A DNA stretch of 64,000 bases from Planctomicrobium sp051465645 (GCF_051465645.1 NZ_CP195790.1:2790001-2854000); one strand, 5' to 3'; counted from the stretch's first letter, positions 46,901 through 56,325 are shown. The notes: generated by a model from the letters alone, not told the origin. Numbers and translations are program-made.

Positions 46901-48369
46901 AAGCGAAACTCCTGGTCATTGATGACGAACCGAACATTGCTTTCTCCATCAAGGAATGCCTGCAAAGTGACACGCTGGAAGTCATCTCCGCACCCACAGC
47001 AAAGGAAGGAATTCATCTTGTTGCATCAGCTCACCCGGACGTTGTGATCCTGGATGTGCGGCTCCCGGACCTATCCGGCCTCGATGCATATGATCGCATC
47101 GCCAAGATTGATCCCCGACTCCCTGTGATCATCGTCACGGCCTATGCCTCAACAGAAACCGCGATTGAAGCAATGCGGCGTGGGGCGTTTGAATACCTGC
47201 TCAAACCGGTCGATGTGCTCCGACTGGAAACCGTCGTCACTAATGCAATCACCGTCAGCCACCTGAGCCATGTCCCAGTTGTTGTCGACAAGGACTCAGA
47301 AGAAGTCGACCGTGAAACAGACCGAATCATCGGCCAATCTCCTCCCATGCAGGAGGTGTACAAAACCATTGGACGAATCGCTCCTCAAGATGGGCCTGCT
47401 CTGATCCTCGGAGAGAGCGGCACCGGAAAAGAACTCGTTGCCAGAGCGATTCATCACTATAGCCGGCGCAGCCAGAAGCCGTTTCTGGCCATTAACTGTG
47501 CTGCCCTCCCTGAGACACTGCTCGAAAGTGAATTGTTCGGGCATGAGGCCGGAGCGTTTACCGGGGCGGATCAACGCCGGATCGGGAAGTTCGAACAGGT
47601 GAATGAAGGAACCATCTTCCTAGACGAAATCGGTGACATGAGTCTCGCAACTCAGGCCAAGGCTTTGCGATTACTTCAGGATCAGTCATTCCAGCGACTT
47701 GGTGGCACACAGACCGTTAAAACGAACGTCCGTATCATCGCCGCAACAAACAAGGACCTCCCCCGACTGATCGATTCCGGTGCGTTCCGTCTGGACCTGT
47801 ATTATCGCCTGAACGTGTTCTTGCTACAGGTCCCACCACTGCGTGACCGCCTGGAAGACATCCCCGCTTTGGCGAAGTACTTCTTGAAGAAGTTCAACCA
47901 GCGATTAAGACGCCCGGTTCACACCATCACTCCGAAAACAATGGACCTTCTCCGAGCCTACAATTGGCCTGGAAATGTCCGTGAACTGGAAAGCGCGATC
48001 CGCTTTGCAATGGCGCGATCCACAGGTGACATCGTCACGATCGACTGCCTTCCACACGCGATCAGCAAGGCAAAATCCGAACTCAACGGGGCCAATTCGA
48101 AAGCAGCACCTGCACCAGAAGAGCCAGTGCAGGAATTCAACCTCAGAACGTTCGTGCAACAATTGTTAAAAAACGACGTCCCAAACATCTATCACGAAGT
48201 CTGCGACGCGGTCGATCGAATCGTTCTGGAAGAAGTCATGCAGAACGTCGATGGCAATCAAGTCCATGCCTGCAGAAAGCTCGGGATTGCCAGAATGACA
48301 CTGAGAAACAAGCTGCGCGGGCTGAACCTGCAAGTGGACTCGACATCAGACAGCGATTCGGAAAACTGA
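46897..48369 (+). CDS. NtrC-family sigma54-dependent response regulator
   Basis: 490 residues. REC domain with phospho-acceptor Asp53 (VVILDVRLPD), AAA+ domain with Walker A GESGTGKELVARAIHH, the sigma54-contact loop GAFTGA, Walker B FLDEIGDM and the R-finger region, then a Fis-type helix-turn-helix near the end (QVHACRKLGIARMTLRNKLRG). It activates sigma54-RNA polymerase from upstream sites. Start is GTG at 46897 overlapping the kinase stop. Likely targets include the divergent sbtA gene, by context only. Confidence 0.93.
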   Translation: MKAKLLVIDDEPNIAFSIKECLQSDTLEVISAPTAKEGIHLVASAHPDVVILDVRLPDLSGLDAYDRIAKIDPRLPVIIVTAYASTETAIEAMRRGAFEYLLKPVDVLRLETVVTNAITVSHLSHVPVVVDKDSEEVDRETDRIIGQSPPMQEVYKTIGRIAPQDGPALILGESGTGKELVARAIHHYSRRSQKPFLAINCAALPETLLESELFGHEAGAFTGADQRRIGKFEQVNEGTIFLDEIGDMSLATQAKALRLLQDQSFQRLGGTQTVKTNVRIIAATNKDLPRLIDSGAFRLDLYYRLNVFLLQVPPLRDRLEDIPALAKYFLKKFNQRLRRPVHTITPKTMDLLRAYNWPGNVRELESAIRFAMARSTGDIVTIDCLPHAISKAKSELNGANSKAAPAPEEPVQEFNLRTFVQQLLKNDVPNIYHEVCDAVDRIVLEEVMQNVDGNQVHACRKLGIARMTLRNKLRGLNLQVDSTSDSDSEN

Positions 48370-48467
48370 AAAAGCCTTTAGTAAATGGACTGTTCCGCTG
48401 AACTCCATGCACCAAAAGCCTTTTCAGAACATTCTCGTCGTCGCGAATGGAGCCGCTTCCGAATAAG

Positions 48468-48920
48468 CTATTTCAACTCAAATTTATAGACGTTGTCGTC
48501 TTTGTTTGTGGTGACGTCGGCAGTCAGCGTCGTTGTCTTTTCGTCAGCATAGATGGCTGGCACCAACGAAATGTCTTTCAGCGGTGGCGCCGGGTTGTTC
48601 GGGTCGAACGGTGTGGACTTGTAATAGCTGATAACGACCTTGTGAGCCCCGACGATTGCCCCATCGTCCGGGTTCGTCGTTCGCAATGTAAATTCCCCGT
48701 TCCCATTGATCGCGCCCATTGCCATCGGTCCGGTCGTCCCTTTGTCGCGGTCCGGAATGAAGGTGATCTGACCACCTTCCAATGGTTTGTCCTTGTAAAT
48801 CACCACTCCTTTTACCGGAACAATCGCCGGCCCATCTGGTCCCCGACTACAACCAGAAAAAATCAGCAGGCAAAGCCCCAATATGGAGCTGGTGGCTCCC
48901 CTGAGCACGCGACGATTCAT
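48468..48920 (-). CDS. Small lipoprotein with a carboxypeptidase-regulatory-like fold
   Basis: 150 residues from the ATG at 48918-48920, with GAGGAG nine bases upstream. Signal sequence and lipobox (LCLLIFSGC) place it in a membrane facing the periplasm. The body (VKGVVIYKDKPLEGGQITFIPD, GEFTLRTTNPDDGAIVGAHKVVI) is the beta-sandwich type found in large numbers in planctomycetes, often next to DUF1559 genes, as here. The function is unknown. Confidence 0.8.
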   Translation of the reverse strand: MNRRVLRGATSSILGLCLLIFSGCSRGPDGPAIVPVKGVVIYKDKPLEGGQITFIPDRDKGTTGPMAMGAINGNGEFTLRTTNPDDGAIVGAHKVVISYYKSTPFDPNNPAPPLKDISLVPAIYADEKTTTLTADVTTNKDDNVYKFELK

Positions 48921-49186
48921 GAAACGACTCCTCACATAAGAAATGCAGCGATTCCACTCAGACGGGTGGAGAGATAAAAAGTCAAAATTGCAGCGACAGC
49001 TGAATGCCACTTCTGGAGCAACAGAAAAAGAATGACAGCATCGAACGGGATACATTCATCCAATCCGATGCTGCTATTAACTCTACTTACTTTGTTTGCT
49101 TCCAACTTCAAATTGAATGGAAGCAGACAGTCTTCAGCCCAGAACAACAGAGCAATCGCGAAATGAATGAGACGCCAGTGCAATTC
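48921..49186. other. Intergenic region between lipoprotein and DUF1559 genes
   Basis: No gene supported; together with the adjoining element copy at 49187-49282 it forms the spacer. Overlapping short frames have no start signals. Confidence 0.4.
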
Positions 49187-49282
49187 GAAATTGCATCGCG
49201 TTGCAGCCTCGCGACATTCAGACATCCTCTTGTCGAGAAGTCGACTGTGCGGCCAATTGAGAGGCCAAACTGGCCTAGAACT
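49187..49282. repeat. 93-bp dispersed element, copy C
   Basis: Aligns without gaps to 58560-58649 in the same orientation (about 57 of 90 positions by hand). It ends in a hairpin AGGCCA-AAC-TGGCCT. The last bases overlap the 3' end and stop codon (49275-49277) of the DUF1559 gene. Confidence 0.7.
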
Positions 49283-50279
49283 CTCCGATAACTTCGTTCG
49301 CTGCAACAGTCGACAACCCTCGCCAAATCCCGATGTCAACATTGTTGCTGGCGAACACAGTGCCACCGTCTCCACGCAACATATGGACGCCTCCGGTATG
49401 CCCAGAGCTGAATGGCATCAACGTCGCGTCGTTAACAGCAAATCCGCCTTTAGGAATGATTTGATTCGGCCCGTATCGCATTCCACGAACGCCAATACTT
49501 CCTTCAATCATGATTCCGCCAGCCCAAGTCGCCCAACGACTGTCATAATCCCATGTCCCCCAACCCACATCGACCAGAATGGTGGGGCGATACTCACCGA
49601 AGACGAGAGTATTGGAAGTGCCATCAATGAAGTCCCGGATTCGCGAATTGCTATTCGCCCAGAATGCTCCCCTTTGAGTTTGAGGAGGTGCAACTGCCGC
49701 AGTTTGGGTGGCACCGGACGTGTTGTATCCCATCACTGGCAAATAATTTGTAATTGACGCTAAGAATTTCACTCGGGGTGTCACTTGATACCAGTGCCCC
49801 TGATCAGATGACGATGGTCCACTGTACGAAGGGCAAATCAGAGCAGACATCACAGTCCCAATCTGCGGGGTATTCACTGGATCACAGAAGCTTCGAGTGA
49901 AGTCCAGTTTTGCATAGATATTCCCCTGATCCATATAGGGCAGAAGAAGCGCAAGCGGACCGAAAGAGGGAGATCGCACTGGGACATTCCCGCCGTCGAC
50001 GTAAACGTACCCAACACTTCCTGGCGGAAAAATGCTATGGGCATCGTGGTAATTGTGCAGAGCCAACCCGAGCTGCTTGAGGTTGTTCTTGCACTGGCTG
50101 CGACGAGCTGCTTCGCGTGCCTGCTGCACAGCGGGGAGCAGTAAAGCGATCAGGATCGCAATAATTGCGATGACCACCAGCAGTTCGATAAGTGTGAATC
50201 CTCTCCACTTTAAATGTAGAGAAAGAGAGCGAGGCCTGAACCTCACGTTTGTTCGCTGTCGACTCAAAACTGAAGACAT
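49275..50279 (-). CDS. DUF1559 pilin-leader (H-x9-DG type) protein
   Basis: 334 residues. Type IV pilin-like N-terminus GFTLIELLVVIAIIAILIAL followed by LPAVQQAREAARRSQCKNNLKQLGLALHNYHD, then the DUF1559 beta-rich domain ending with SGHTGGVHMLRGDGGTVF. Planctomycetes carry dozens to hundreds of these; the function is unknown but the leader predicts processing by a prepilin peptidase and envelope assembly. ATG at 50277-50279; a TTG lies five codons upstream. The first ~130 bp after the leader are almost identical to those of the gene at 50957. Confidence 0.92.
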   Translation of the reverse strand: MSSVLSRQRTNVRFRPRSLSLHLKWRGFTLIELLVVIAIIAILIALLLPAVQQAREAARRSQCKNNLKQLGLALHNYHDAHSIFPPGSVGYVYVDGGNVPVRSPSFGPLALLLPYMDQGNIYAKLDFTRSFCDPVNTPQIGTVMSALICPSYSGPSSSDQGHWYQVTPRVKFLASITNYLPVMGYNTSGATQTAAVAPPQTQRGAFWANSNSRIRDFIDGTSNTLVFGEYRPTILVDVGWGTWDYDSRWATWAGGIMIEGSIGVRGMRYGPNQIIPKGGFAVNDATLMPFSSGHTGGVHMLRGDGGTVFASNNVDIGIWRGLSTVAANEVIGEF

Positions 50280-50956
50280 TCCGGAGGACCTCAATTACGA
50301 ACCCAAACAATGAGAAGAACGACTGCAAAAGCGATAAGACGGAATCCCATAAGACAATTCCGATTGACATATTACCAACTGGACCTATCCACAACCGTAT
50401 GTCTTCAGATGAAATAATCTGCAACAGAACATGACACAAAAGGCAATAGAAAGCTGCCGTATGTTGAACTAGCCCTAGACCGTCAACTTGTGACTTCGTG
50501 CTCTTCTTAGCAAACACCCCCACGACTTAAACGACGCCTGAATAGCATCATACGGCTTCCAATCGCGGCAACACGCGGCAACGGAATGACCGCAATCGCT
50601 TTCGTGTCGAGCCGTCAGTCAAACCTCTCCTGCGAAGCTATCGTTACTTCAGCGCCAGCAGCGTCGTCGTCAATCGGCTACGCCTTGATCTTCACTTCGA
50701 AAGTGCCAGCGATCAGATCGCGAGTCTTTATCAATCCAGAATTGGGGCAAAATCTGGAATTTCAATTCAAAGGAATCAACAGTGTTGGTACATTCACCCA
50801 AGACAAATCAACAAACTTAAATATCTCCAGTGATTCAATCGAGTAGTGATCTCACGATACGCCTCTCAAGTTTCCATTCGACTCATTCAGTTCCGCATCG
50901 ACATCTCTCCAGCCGACTCAAATTTCGCAATCCATTAGCACACAGAAAGATGGGTT
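50280..50956. other. Divergent spacer between two DUF1559 genes
   Basis: 677 bp. One frame of 86 codons (50586-50846, plus) is open but has no family similarity and no ribosome binding site. It must carry two promoters; none is convincing. Confidence 0.4.
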
Positions 50957-51931
50957 ATGGACAGCAGAAACAGGCTTACAAGTATTCGGTCTAAGAACAG
51001 AAGGCGAATGAAGGCCTTCACACTCATTGAACTGCTAGTGGTCATCGCGATTATTGCGATCCTGATCGCCTTGCTGCTCCCCGCTGTGCAGCAGGCACGC
51101 GAAGCGGCCCGCCGCAGCCAGTGCAAGAACAACCTCAAACAGCTGGGGCTCGGACTGCACAATTATCTGGACACTCACAGGGTTTTCCCACCCGGGTATG
51201 TGCAGGCACCACCAAACACCCACAATCAATCCACTTGGGTGCTACAGGTCTTCCCCTACATCGATCAGTCGACCTTATATAACAAGGCAAACCTCAACCT
51301 GAACTTCGGAAGCACATCAACCACCAGCCCGAACTTCATTGTGACCAGTACTCCAGTGACTTCGATGATTTGCCCATCAGACGTCACAAATAATGTCCTC
51401 GCATTCAGCACATACGCACGCGGTAACTACGGGGCGAACAACGGAATCGGTCCCTTAATTAACTTCGACAACACGACCAGCCCACCTTGGTCACCAAACC
51501 CGACGAACCGCGTGAATGTTGGTCCGTTTGAATGCAACTCCCGTCTCTCTTCGCAGGACTTCACAGACGGAATGAGTAATACCATTCTCGTCGGGGAACT
51601 GAGAAAAGGAGGACCGAACGCAAACGACATGCGCGGGATTATGCATTATCCCGAAGGCCCATTTATGCACGTCAATTACTCACCGAACACATCGGTCCCG
51701 GATGACACCCGAGTAGCGAGTTGTGACACTAACAGTAAGCCAGTTTGCTTCGGACGGTACACGGCCTTCAACAATCGAAGAATGATTTTCAGTGCACGCA
51801 GCATGCACACCGGCGGAGTTCAAGTCTTGCTGGGCGACGGCGCAGCACGATTCATTGGCGACAACATCAACATGACCACCTGGCAAAACCTTGGTCTCCA
51901 CAATGACGGCAATGTCATTGGAGAATTTTAG
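50957..51931 (+). CDS. DUF1559 pilin-leader protein, second copy
   Basis: 324 residues, with AFTLIELLVVIAIIAILIAL preceded by a short basic segment. The DUF1559 domain ends SMHTGGVQVLLGDGAARFIGDNI and contains DGMSNTILVGELR. ATG 51008 (MKAFTLIEL, with AAGG upstream) is an alternative start giving the short leader typical of pilins. Divergent from the other DUF1559 gene. Confidence 0.92.
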   Translation: MDSRNRLTSIRSKNRRRMKAFTLIELLVVIAIIAILIALLLPAVQQAREAARRSQCKNNLKQLGLGLHNYLDTHRVFPPGYVQAPPNTHNQSTWVLQVFPYIDQSTLYNKANLNLNFGSTSTTSPNFIVTSTPVTSMICPSDVTNNVLAFSTYARGNYGANNGIGPLINFDNTTSPPWSPNPTNRVNVGPFECNSRLSSQDFTDGMSNTILVGELRKGGPNANDMRGIMHYPEGPFMHVNYSPNTSVPDDTRVASCDTNSKPVCFGRYTAFNNRRMIFSARSMHTGGVQVLLGDGAARFIGDNINMTTWQNLGLHNDGNVIGEF

Positions 51932-52044
51932 CCGAGGCTCTGTCGGCGCGCCTCCGGCAATGTGCTCAATGTTGCCTGAGGCGACTTCAGAACAATCCGC
52001 TTTACACACACTACGCTCGTCGCGAGACACATCGTCCGGTCGCG

Positions 52045-53556
52045 CTATGGCATCTCTCGTGATCCGCGCGGCTGTGACTGAGGATTCGCGGTGAGTTGAC
52101 GCACTTCCTGAGCAAGCTGCTTCCAACTTCCAGTCAGGAGCTGATCGAAATCTTCAGTCCCGGACTGCAAAATTCGTCGTGCGATGTCCGCGTTGTTATG
52201 AATCGCGTCCAGATAGGCCTCGCCAATTCTGGCTTCAGCAATTAACTCTGGATCACCTGGATCCACTTTATTCCTCAAGATCTGTAGCTGTTCTCGAGCC
52301 TCAACCTCGCGACGGCGATCCTTTAAATACAGCAGTGCCAGTTGTTCCTGAGCACGACGCCGCCAGATTTTGTCGTTGGGATCTTCGAACCTCGCAACGA
52401 CAGCCTTAAACGCGTCTTCATCGTCAATTGCGAACATCGCGTAGACATACTGTTCGCGCGCCGTATTGAACGGAGGAACATCTCCCAGAGGATTTTCACT
52501 GGTTGCCGGCACTTTTGGACGGGCCAGCCAACCGGCAGTCGCACTCAGAGACAGCACCGCCAGACACATCGCAACGAAAACAGGGATCGGTCGAGCCACT
52601 GGAAATCGTGATGCAGATCGATTCCCTTCTCCAGTCAGATCTTCAATTGACTCGCCAGTCTTCAGTGCCTTCGCGAGTTTGCGAACATCGTTCACAATTG
52701 CCGCCGCATCTCGATATCGGTCTGCTGGTTGTTTGGCAATCATTCGATCGATCATCTGACACACCACAGACGGCAAGTCCGGTCGCACTTCTCCAATGGG
52801 ATTTGGCTGTTCGTGAAGGTGCTTCACTGCAATGCTGACCGCATTCTCCCCTTGAAACGGAGGAACTCCTGCCAGCATGTGATAGCACGTAATTCCGAAC
52901 GAATAGATATCACTGCGCTGGTCGACAGGCTGACCACTGACCTGCTCTGGACTCATATAGAGAGGGGTCCCCATTGTGACTCCTTCCTGAGTCAGATGAA
53001 GCCTCTCCCCTCCCTGCAATTGAGCCAATCCAAAGTCGGCGACCTTCACCTCCCCCTTTCGGGTGAGCATGATATTTTCCGGCTTGATGTCTCGGTGAAC
53101 AATGCCGCGTTCGCCGGCTGCCTGCAGCGCCGCAGCCACCTGACGCATAATCATCAGAGCGAGATTGAGATCGAGCGGACCGCGTTTTTGCAGCAGAGCT
53201 TTCAGAGTCTGCCCATGCACGTATTCCTGAACGATGAAGTGCTGACCACGATCAGAGCCAACCGCATACACCTGCACGATATTCGAATGATTCAAACCAG
53301 CAGCGGCTTTGGCCTCCGTCTGAAAACGCTTCACATAGCTTTCGTCTTCCATCAGCTCCGAGCGAAGAAGCTTCAGTGCAACGTTCCGCTTCAGGCTCGT
53401 CTGCTCTGCCAGCCAGACCTCAGCCATCCCCCCCTTGCCCAGCCTCCTCAGTAACGTAAATTCACCGAGCTGTGCCCCCACAATCCGAGAACTCGACGCA
53501 GAGACGCTGGACTCCGAAGGCTCTTGTCCTGACTGAAACTGGCTTCCGGAACTCAT
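52045..53556 (-). CDS. Membrane-anchored Hanks-type serine/threonine kinase
   Basis: 503 residues. Kinase domain at about 33-300: glycine loop LGKGGMAEVW, ATP-anchoring Lys62, catalytic HRDIKPEN (Asp156), DFG 174-176, and activation segment to MSPEQ. One membrane segment at about 323-343 (PIPVFVAMCLAVLSLSATAG) is followed by an exported ~155-residue helical domain (REQYVYAMFAIDDEDAFKAV, RRAQEQLALLYLKDRRREVEAREQL) that resembles TPR repeats. Such a layout senses envelope signals and phosphorylates cytosolic targets. Ligand and targets are unknown. Confidence 0.93.
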   Translation of the reverse strand: MSSGSQFQSGQEPSESSVSASSSRIVGAQLGEFTLLRRLGKGGMAEVWLAEQTSLKRNVALKLLRSELMEDESYVKRFQTEAKAAAGLNHSNIVQVYAVGSDRGQHFIVQEYVHGQTLKALLQKRGPLDLNLALMIMRQVAAALQAAGERGIVHRDIKPENIMLTRKGEVKVADFGLAQLQGGERLHLTQEGVTMGTPLYMSPEQVSGQPVDQRSDIYSFGITCYHMLAGVPPFQGENAVSIAVKHLHEQPNPIGEVRPDLPSVVCQMIDRMIAKQPADRYRDAAAIVNDVRKLAKALKTGESIEDLTGEGNRSASRFPVARPIPVFVAMCLAVLSLSATAGWLARPKVPATSENPLGDVPPFNTAREQYVYAMFAIDDEDAFKAVVARFEDPNDKIWRRRAQEQLALLYLKDRRREVEAREQLQILRNKVDPGDPELIAEARIGEAYLDAIHNNADIARRILQSGTEDFDQLLTGSWKQLAQEVRQLTANPQSQPRGSREMP

Positions 53557-54006
53557 CCCCTGCTACTCCGCAACGAAGTTATCCGACACAATTCCGACTG
53601 TGCACGTCACTAAAATCCAGATCCAGCGAGACCCACCTGAAATCCCGAACCTGCCAAATCAGCCAAACCCCTCAGGATTCATCCACAACATCTGATTCGT
53701 ATAACACCTCAAAACGGCATCAACCAGTGTACCGGGAGTGCTCTACTTCTGATACCTGCAGCAATTTGAGATGGACATCGCAGAGACGATCCCGAAGGAA
53801 CTTAAGTCATTCTGGATAAGAACTATCGCAGAACTTGAGACTGCCTGCAAAGACGGCTTGGAGAAAAGAGTAAAACAGTCATTCAAAGTAGAATTGGGGC
53901 TCTGGAGTTGAATCGTAAACGTCGAACAGGTAACCTCTTCGACTCCAAAATCATGATCGCCCCGGTGTGTTATTAGTAACCCACGAGAGGGTCAGGAGTT
54001 AGAACA
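53557..54006. other. Intergenic region kinase / zinc-ribbon gene
   Basis: No gene supported. A small inverted repeat GTCGAA/TTCGAC lies near 53919-53941. It should carry the promoter for the zinc-ribbon/pnp genes; TTATTA near 53970 may be a -10. Confidence 0.4.
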
Positions 54007-54135
54007 ATGGTTTACCGTCCACGTACCAAGGCGAAGATTGCCCGCAAGACCAAACGCTGCACAAAGTGCGGCGGAATGATCGGGAAAAAAGGGAAACGAG
54101 TTCGCTGCAAGCGATGCGCCAAGCCAGCTGCGTAA
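54007..54135 (+). CDS. 42-residue basic zinc-ribbon protein
   Basis: A small open frame with a good ribosome binding site (AGGAG, about ten bases before the ATG at 54007). The product starts MVYRPRTKAKIARKTKRC and has two CxxC knuckles, CTKC and CKRC, separated by 12 residues, with about 40 percent Lys/Arg. This is the pattern of a zinc-binding ribosomal or nucleic-acid-binding protein, but it is not L36 (CxxC-x12-C-x4-H), S14 or L33 as I know them. It lies 42 bp upstream of the nucleoside phosphorylase gene in the same direction. No function is assigned. Confidence 0.75.
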   Translation: MVYRPRTKAKIARKTKRCTKCGGMIGKKGKRVRCKRCAKPAA

Positions 54136-54177
54136 TACGCTGCGGCCCCCCGTTTCCAACCCGTAATTGAGGGTCCG

Positions 54178-55014
54178 ATGCTCGATCTTGCAGAAAAAAT
54201 CTCCCAGGCAACCCAGGCCATCCGAGCCAAGTGGGACAAAACCCCACATGCCGGAATCATTCTGGGCACCGGCCTTGGCGGTTTCACCGGCGAAATCAAG
54301 ATCGAAGCCGAATTCGATTACGAGTCGATTCCGAACTTCCTGAAATCAACAGCAACCAGCCACCGGGGCCGCCTTGTTTGCGGAACCTTGGACGGCGTAC
54401 CTGTTGTCGCCATGGAAGGCCGGTTTCACATGTACGAGGGATATTCCCTCAAAGACATTACGCTTCCAGTGCGTGTCTTTAAGGCACTGGGAGCCAAGTT
54501 GATGATCGTCTCCAACGCATCGGGTGGAATGAACCCGAATTATGCGTGTGGAGATATCGTCGTTATCGACGACCACATCAACCTGATGGGCGACAACCCG
54601 CTCATCGGCATCAACGACGACAACCTCGGTCCCCGCTTCCCGGACATGTGCGCCCCATATGACCGGGAACTCGGTAACGTTGCGCTCGAAATCGCGCGTC
54701 GCGACAATTTCGTCGCCCACCGAGGTGTCATGGTCGCCGTTGCTGGGCCAAATCTGGAAACTCGCGCGGAATACCGATTCCTGCGGCAGATCGGCGCTGA
54801 TATTGTGGGAATGTCCACAATTCCAGAAGTCATCGTTGCCGTTCACGCTGGCTTGCGAACCGTCGGACTTTCCATTGTCACCGACATGTGTCTCGCCGAT
54901 TCCCTGAAGCCTGCAGTCGTCAGCGAAATCATCGAGACTGCCAATCACGCCGAGCCAAAACTGCGATCCCTCGTCAAAGGCATCCTTGCCCACGACGCCA
55001 AGGTCAACTCGTAG
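54178..55014 (+). CDS. Purine nucleoside phosphorylase, trimeric class
   Basis: Phosphorolyses purine nucleosides to base and ribose 1-phosphate in purine salvage. 278 residues: GIILGTGLGGF (phosphate site), SHRGRLV, GRFHMYEGYSLKDITLP, SNASGGMNP, PNLETRAEYR (Glu198 corresponds to the purine-binding Glu201 of human PNP) and GMSTIPEVI. The residue matching human Asn243 is Asp236 (IVTDMC), a substitution that shifts human PNP toward adenosine. Followed after 38 bp by the MBL-fold gene, so probably an operon. Confidence 0.93.
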   Translation: MLDLAEKISQATQAIRAKWDKTPHAGIILGTGLGGFTGEIKIEAEFDYESIPNFLKSTATSHRGRLVCGTLDGVPVVAMEGRFHMYEGYSLKDITLPVRVFKALGAKLMIVSNASGGMNPNYACGDIVVIDDHINLMGDNPLIGINDDNLGPRFPDMCAPYDRELGNVALEIARRDNFVAHRGVMVAVAGPNLETRAEYRFLRQIGADIVGMSTIPEVIVAVHAGLRTVGLSIVTDMCLADSLKPAVVSEIIETANHAEPKLRSLVKGILAHDAKVNS

Positions 55015-55052
55015 GAAACCGTGGCGTGGCATGAACACGAGACGGGACCGCC

Positions 55053-55808
55053 ATGCGCATCGAGCTACTGGGCACAGGGGGCTACTACGCAAATGATCGC
55101 CGGCAGACCGCCTGCATCATGCTCCCTGAAATTGGTCTGATTTTCGATGCTGGCTCTGGCCTTTACCGCATCGCCGACCACATTTCGACCTCGTCGCTCA
55201 ACATTTTTCTGACACACGCGCACCTTGACCACATTGTCGGACTGCCGTATCTGCTGATCCCACTGCTGCGGAATCAGATCGAAAAAATCACCATTCATGG
55301 CTACGAACCGACTCTGAACTCGGTTCGAAACCACCTCCTCGCTACAGCGATTTTCCCTGCAGATATCCCACTCGAATACAAAATACTGAGCGAATCGGGA
55401 TCAATAGATGTCGCGACAGATTGCACCTTGCGCTGGCAACCACTCCACAGCCACCCAGGCGGGTCAATCGCATTCCGCCTCGACATCAACGACCCCGACC
55501 GTCGCCGATCCCTTGCCTATATCACGGACACTCGCGTGGATGGATCGTATTTCGAATTTGCCAGAAACGCCGACCTGCTGATCCACGAATGCAATTTTCC
55601 TGACTCGCAAGCAGACATCGCTGCAATGACCGGCCATAGCCACACGACTCAGGTTGCAGAATTCGCGAAATCTGCCAACGTCGGCCGACTTCTGATCGTA
55701 CATGTCGACGCGACCTCCCCTGAGATCGACCCCGTCAACATCCCTGCCATGCAGGCAATCTTCCCCAACACAGAACTGGGCACCGACCACATGTCGCTCA
55801 CGGTATAG
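55053..55808 (+). CDS. MBL-fold metallo-hydrolase
   Basis: 251 residues, compact beta-lactamase-fold hydrolase with the zinc motif LTHAHLDHIVGLP, an aspartate-bearing YITDT strand, the later His in LLIHECNFPD and GHSHTTQVAEFAK, and His in LLIVHVD. It resembles RNase Z/ElaC and phosphodiesterase relatives, but the RNase Z exosite arm is not evident, so the substrate is open. Starts 38 bp after the phosphorylase gene. Confidence 0.85.
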   Translation: MRIELLGTGGYYANDRRQTACIMLPEIGLIFDAGSGLYRIADHISTSSLNIFLTHAHLDHIVGLPYLLIPLLRNQIEKITIHGYEPTLNSVRNHLLATAIFPADIPLEYKILSESGSIDVATDCTLRWQPLHSHPGGSIAFRLDINDPDRRRSLAYITDTRVDGSYFEFARNADLLIHECNFPDSQADIAAMTGHSHTTQVAEFAKSANVGRLLIVHVDATSPEIDPVNIPAMQAIFPNTELGTDHMSLTV

Positions 55809-56325
55809 AGCGGTTCCAAGAAGAAGGCATCTTTGCCGGCACGCAAAGCCCAGCCGTCCTCCATTCGAACCGACTACAGGAGTGGCCCCGGGAGAGACCA
55901 TAACGGTCTACTCAACCACTCTCTGCTTCCATAGAGCCGGAAGCGGCGGCAGCCCCCAAGATGGATCAGCTAGCTTTCCACAAAAGCAGCAACTCTTGTT
56001 CAAGGATTCTGCCTGAAATGTGCCTCCTGGCAGCACCACTCAACCCGATCACCACCTGCCACTTTGACCGGCCAGCCTGACAGAAAGTCCTGCGATCGGC
56101 CAAAAAGTCGCTACCGTCAAGACTTCCCATCTTCACAAAACAATTGCCACTTGCCACTTATGACTCGGAGGAAATCTGGCACGGCGTTTGTTAGAGTAGG
56201 TCTTCGCATTAGTTCTCCGTCCAGCGTCGCCGCTGCGAGCGAGCAGACCCGATGATTAGAGATCGTGTGAAACGATGATCGGGCGGAGCAGTCAAAAAAT
56301 AATTGGGGTTGAGGAGTAGTCATTC
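55809..56325. other. Intergenic region upstream of groES
   Basis: 517 bp without a gene. No CIRCE inverted repeat (HrcA operator) is visible. A sigma54-like sequence lies at 56176-56193. Confidence 0.5.
56176..56193 (+). promoter_or_regulatory. Sigma54-like promoter of groES-groEL
   Basis: CTGGCACGGCGTTTGTTA matches the -24/-12 consensus at all positions except the last base of the -12 GC (GT here), with GG and G correctly spaced. It would start transcription near 56203, 123 bases before groES. Confidence 0.45.

Noticed and set aside
50586..50846. 86-codon plus-strand frame between the DUF1559 genes
   Set aside because: No ribosome binding site and no recognisable domain.
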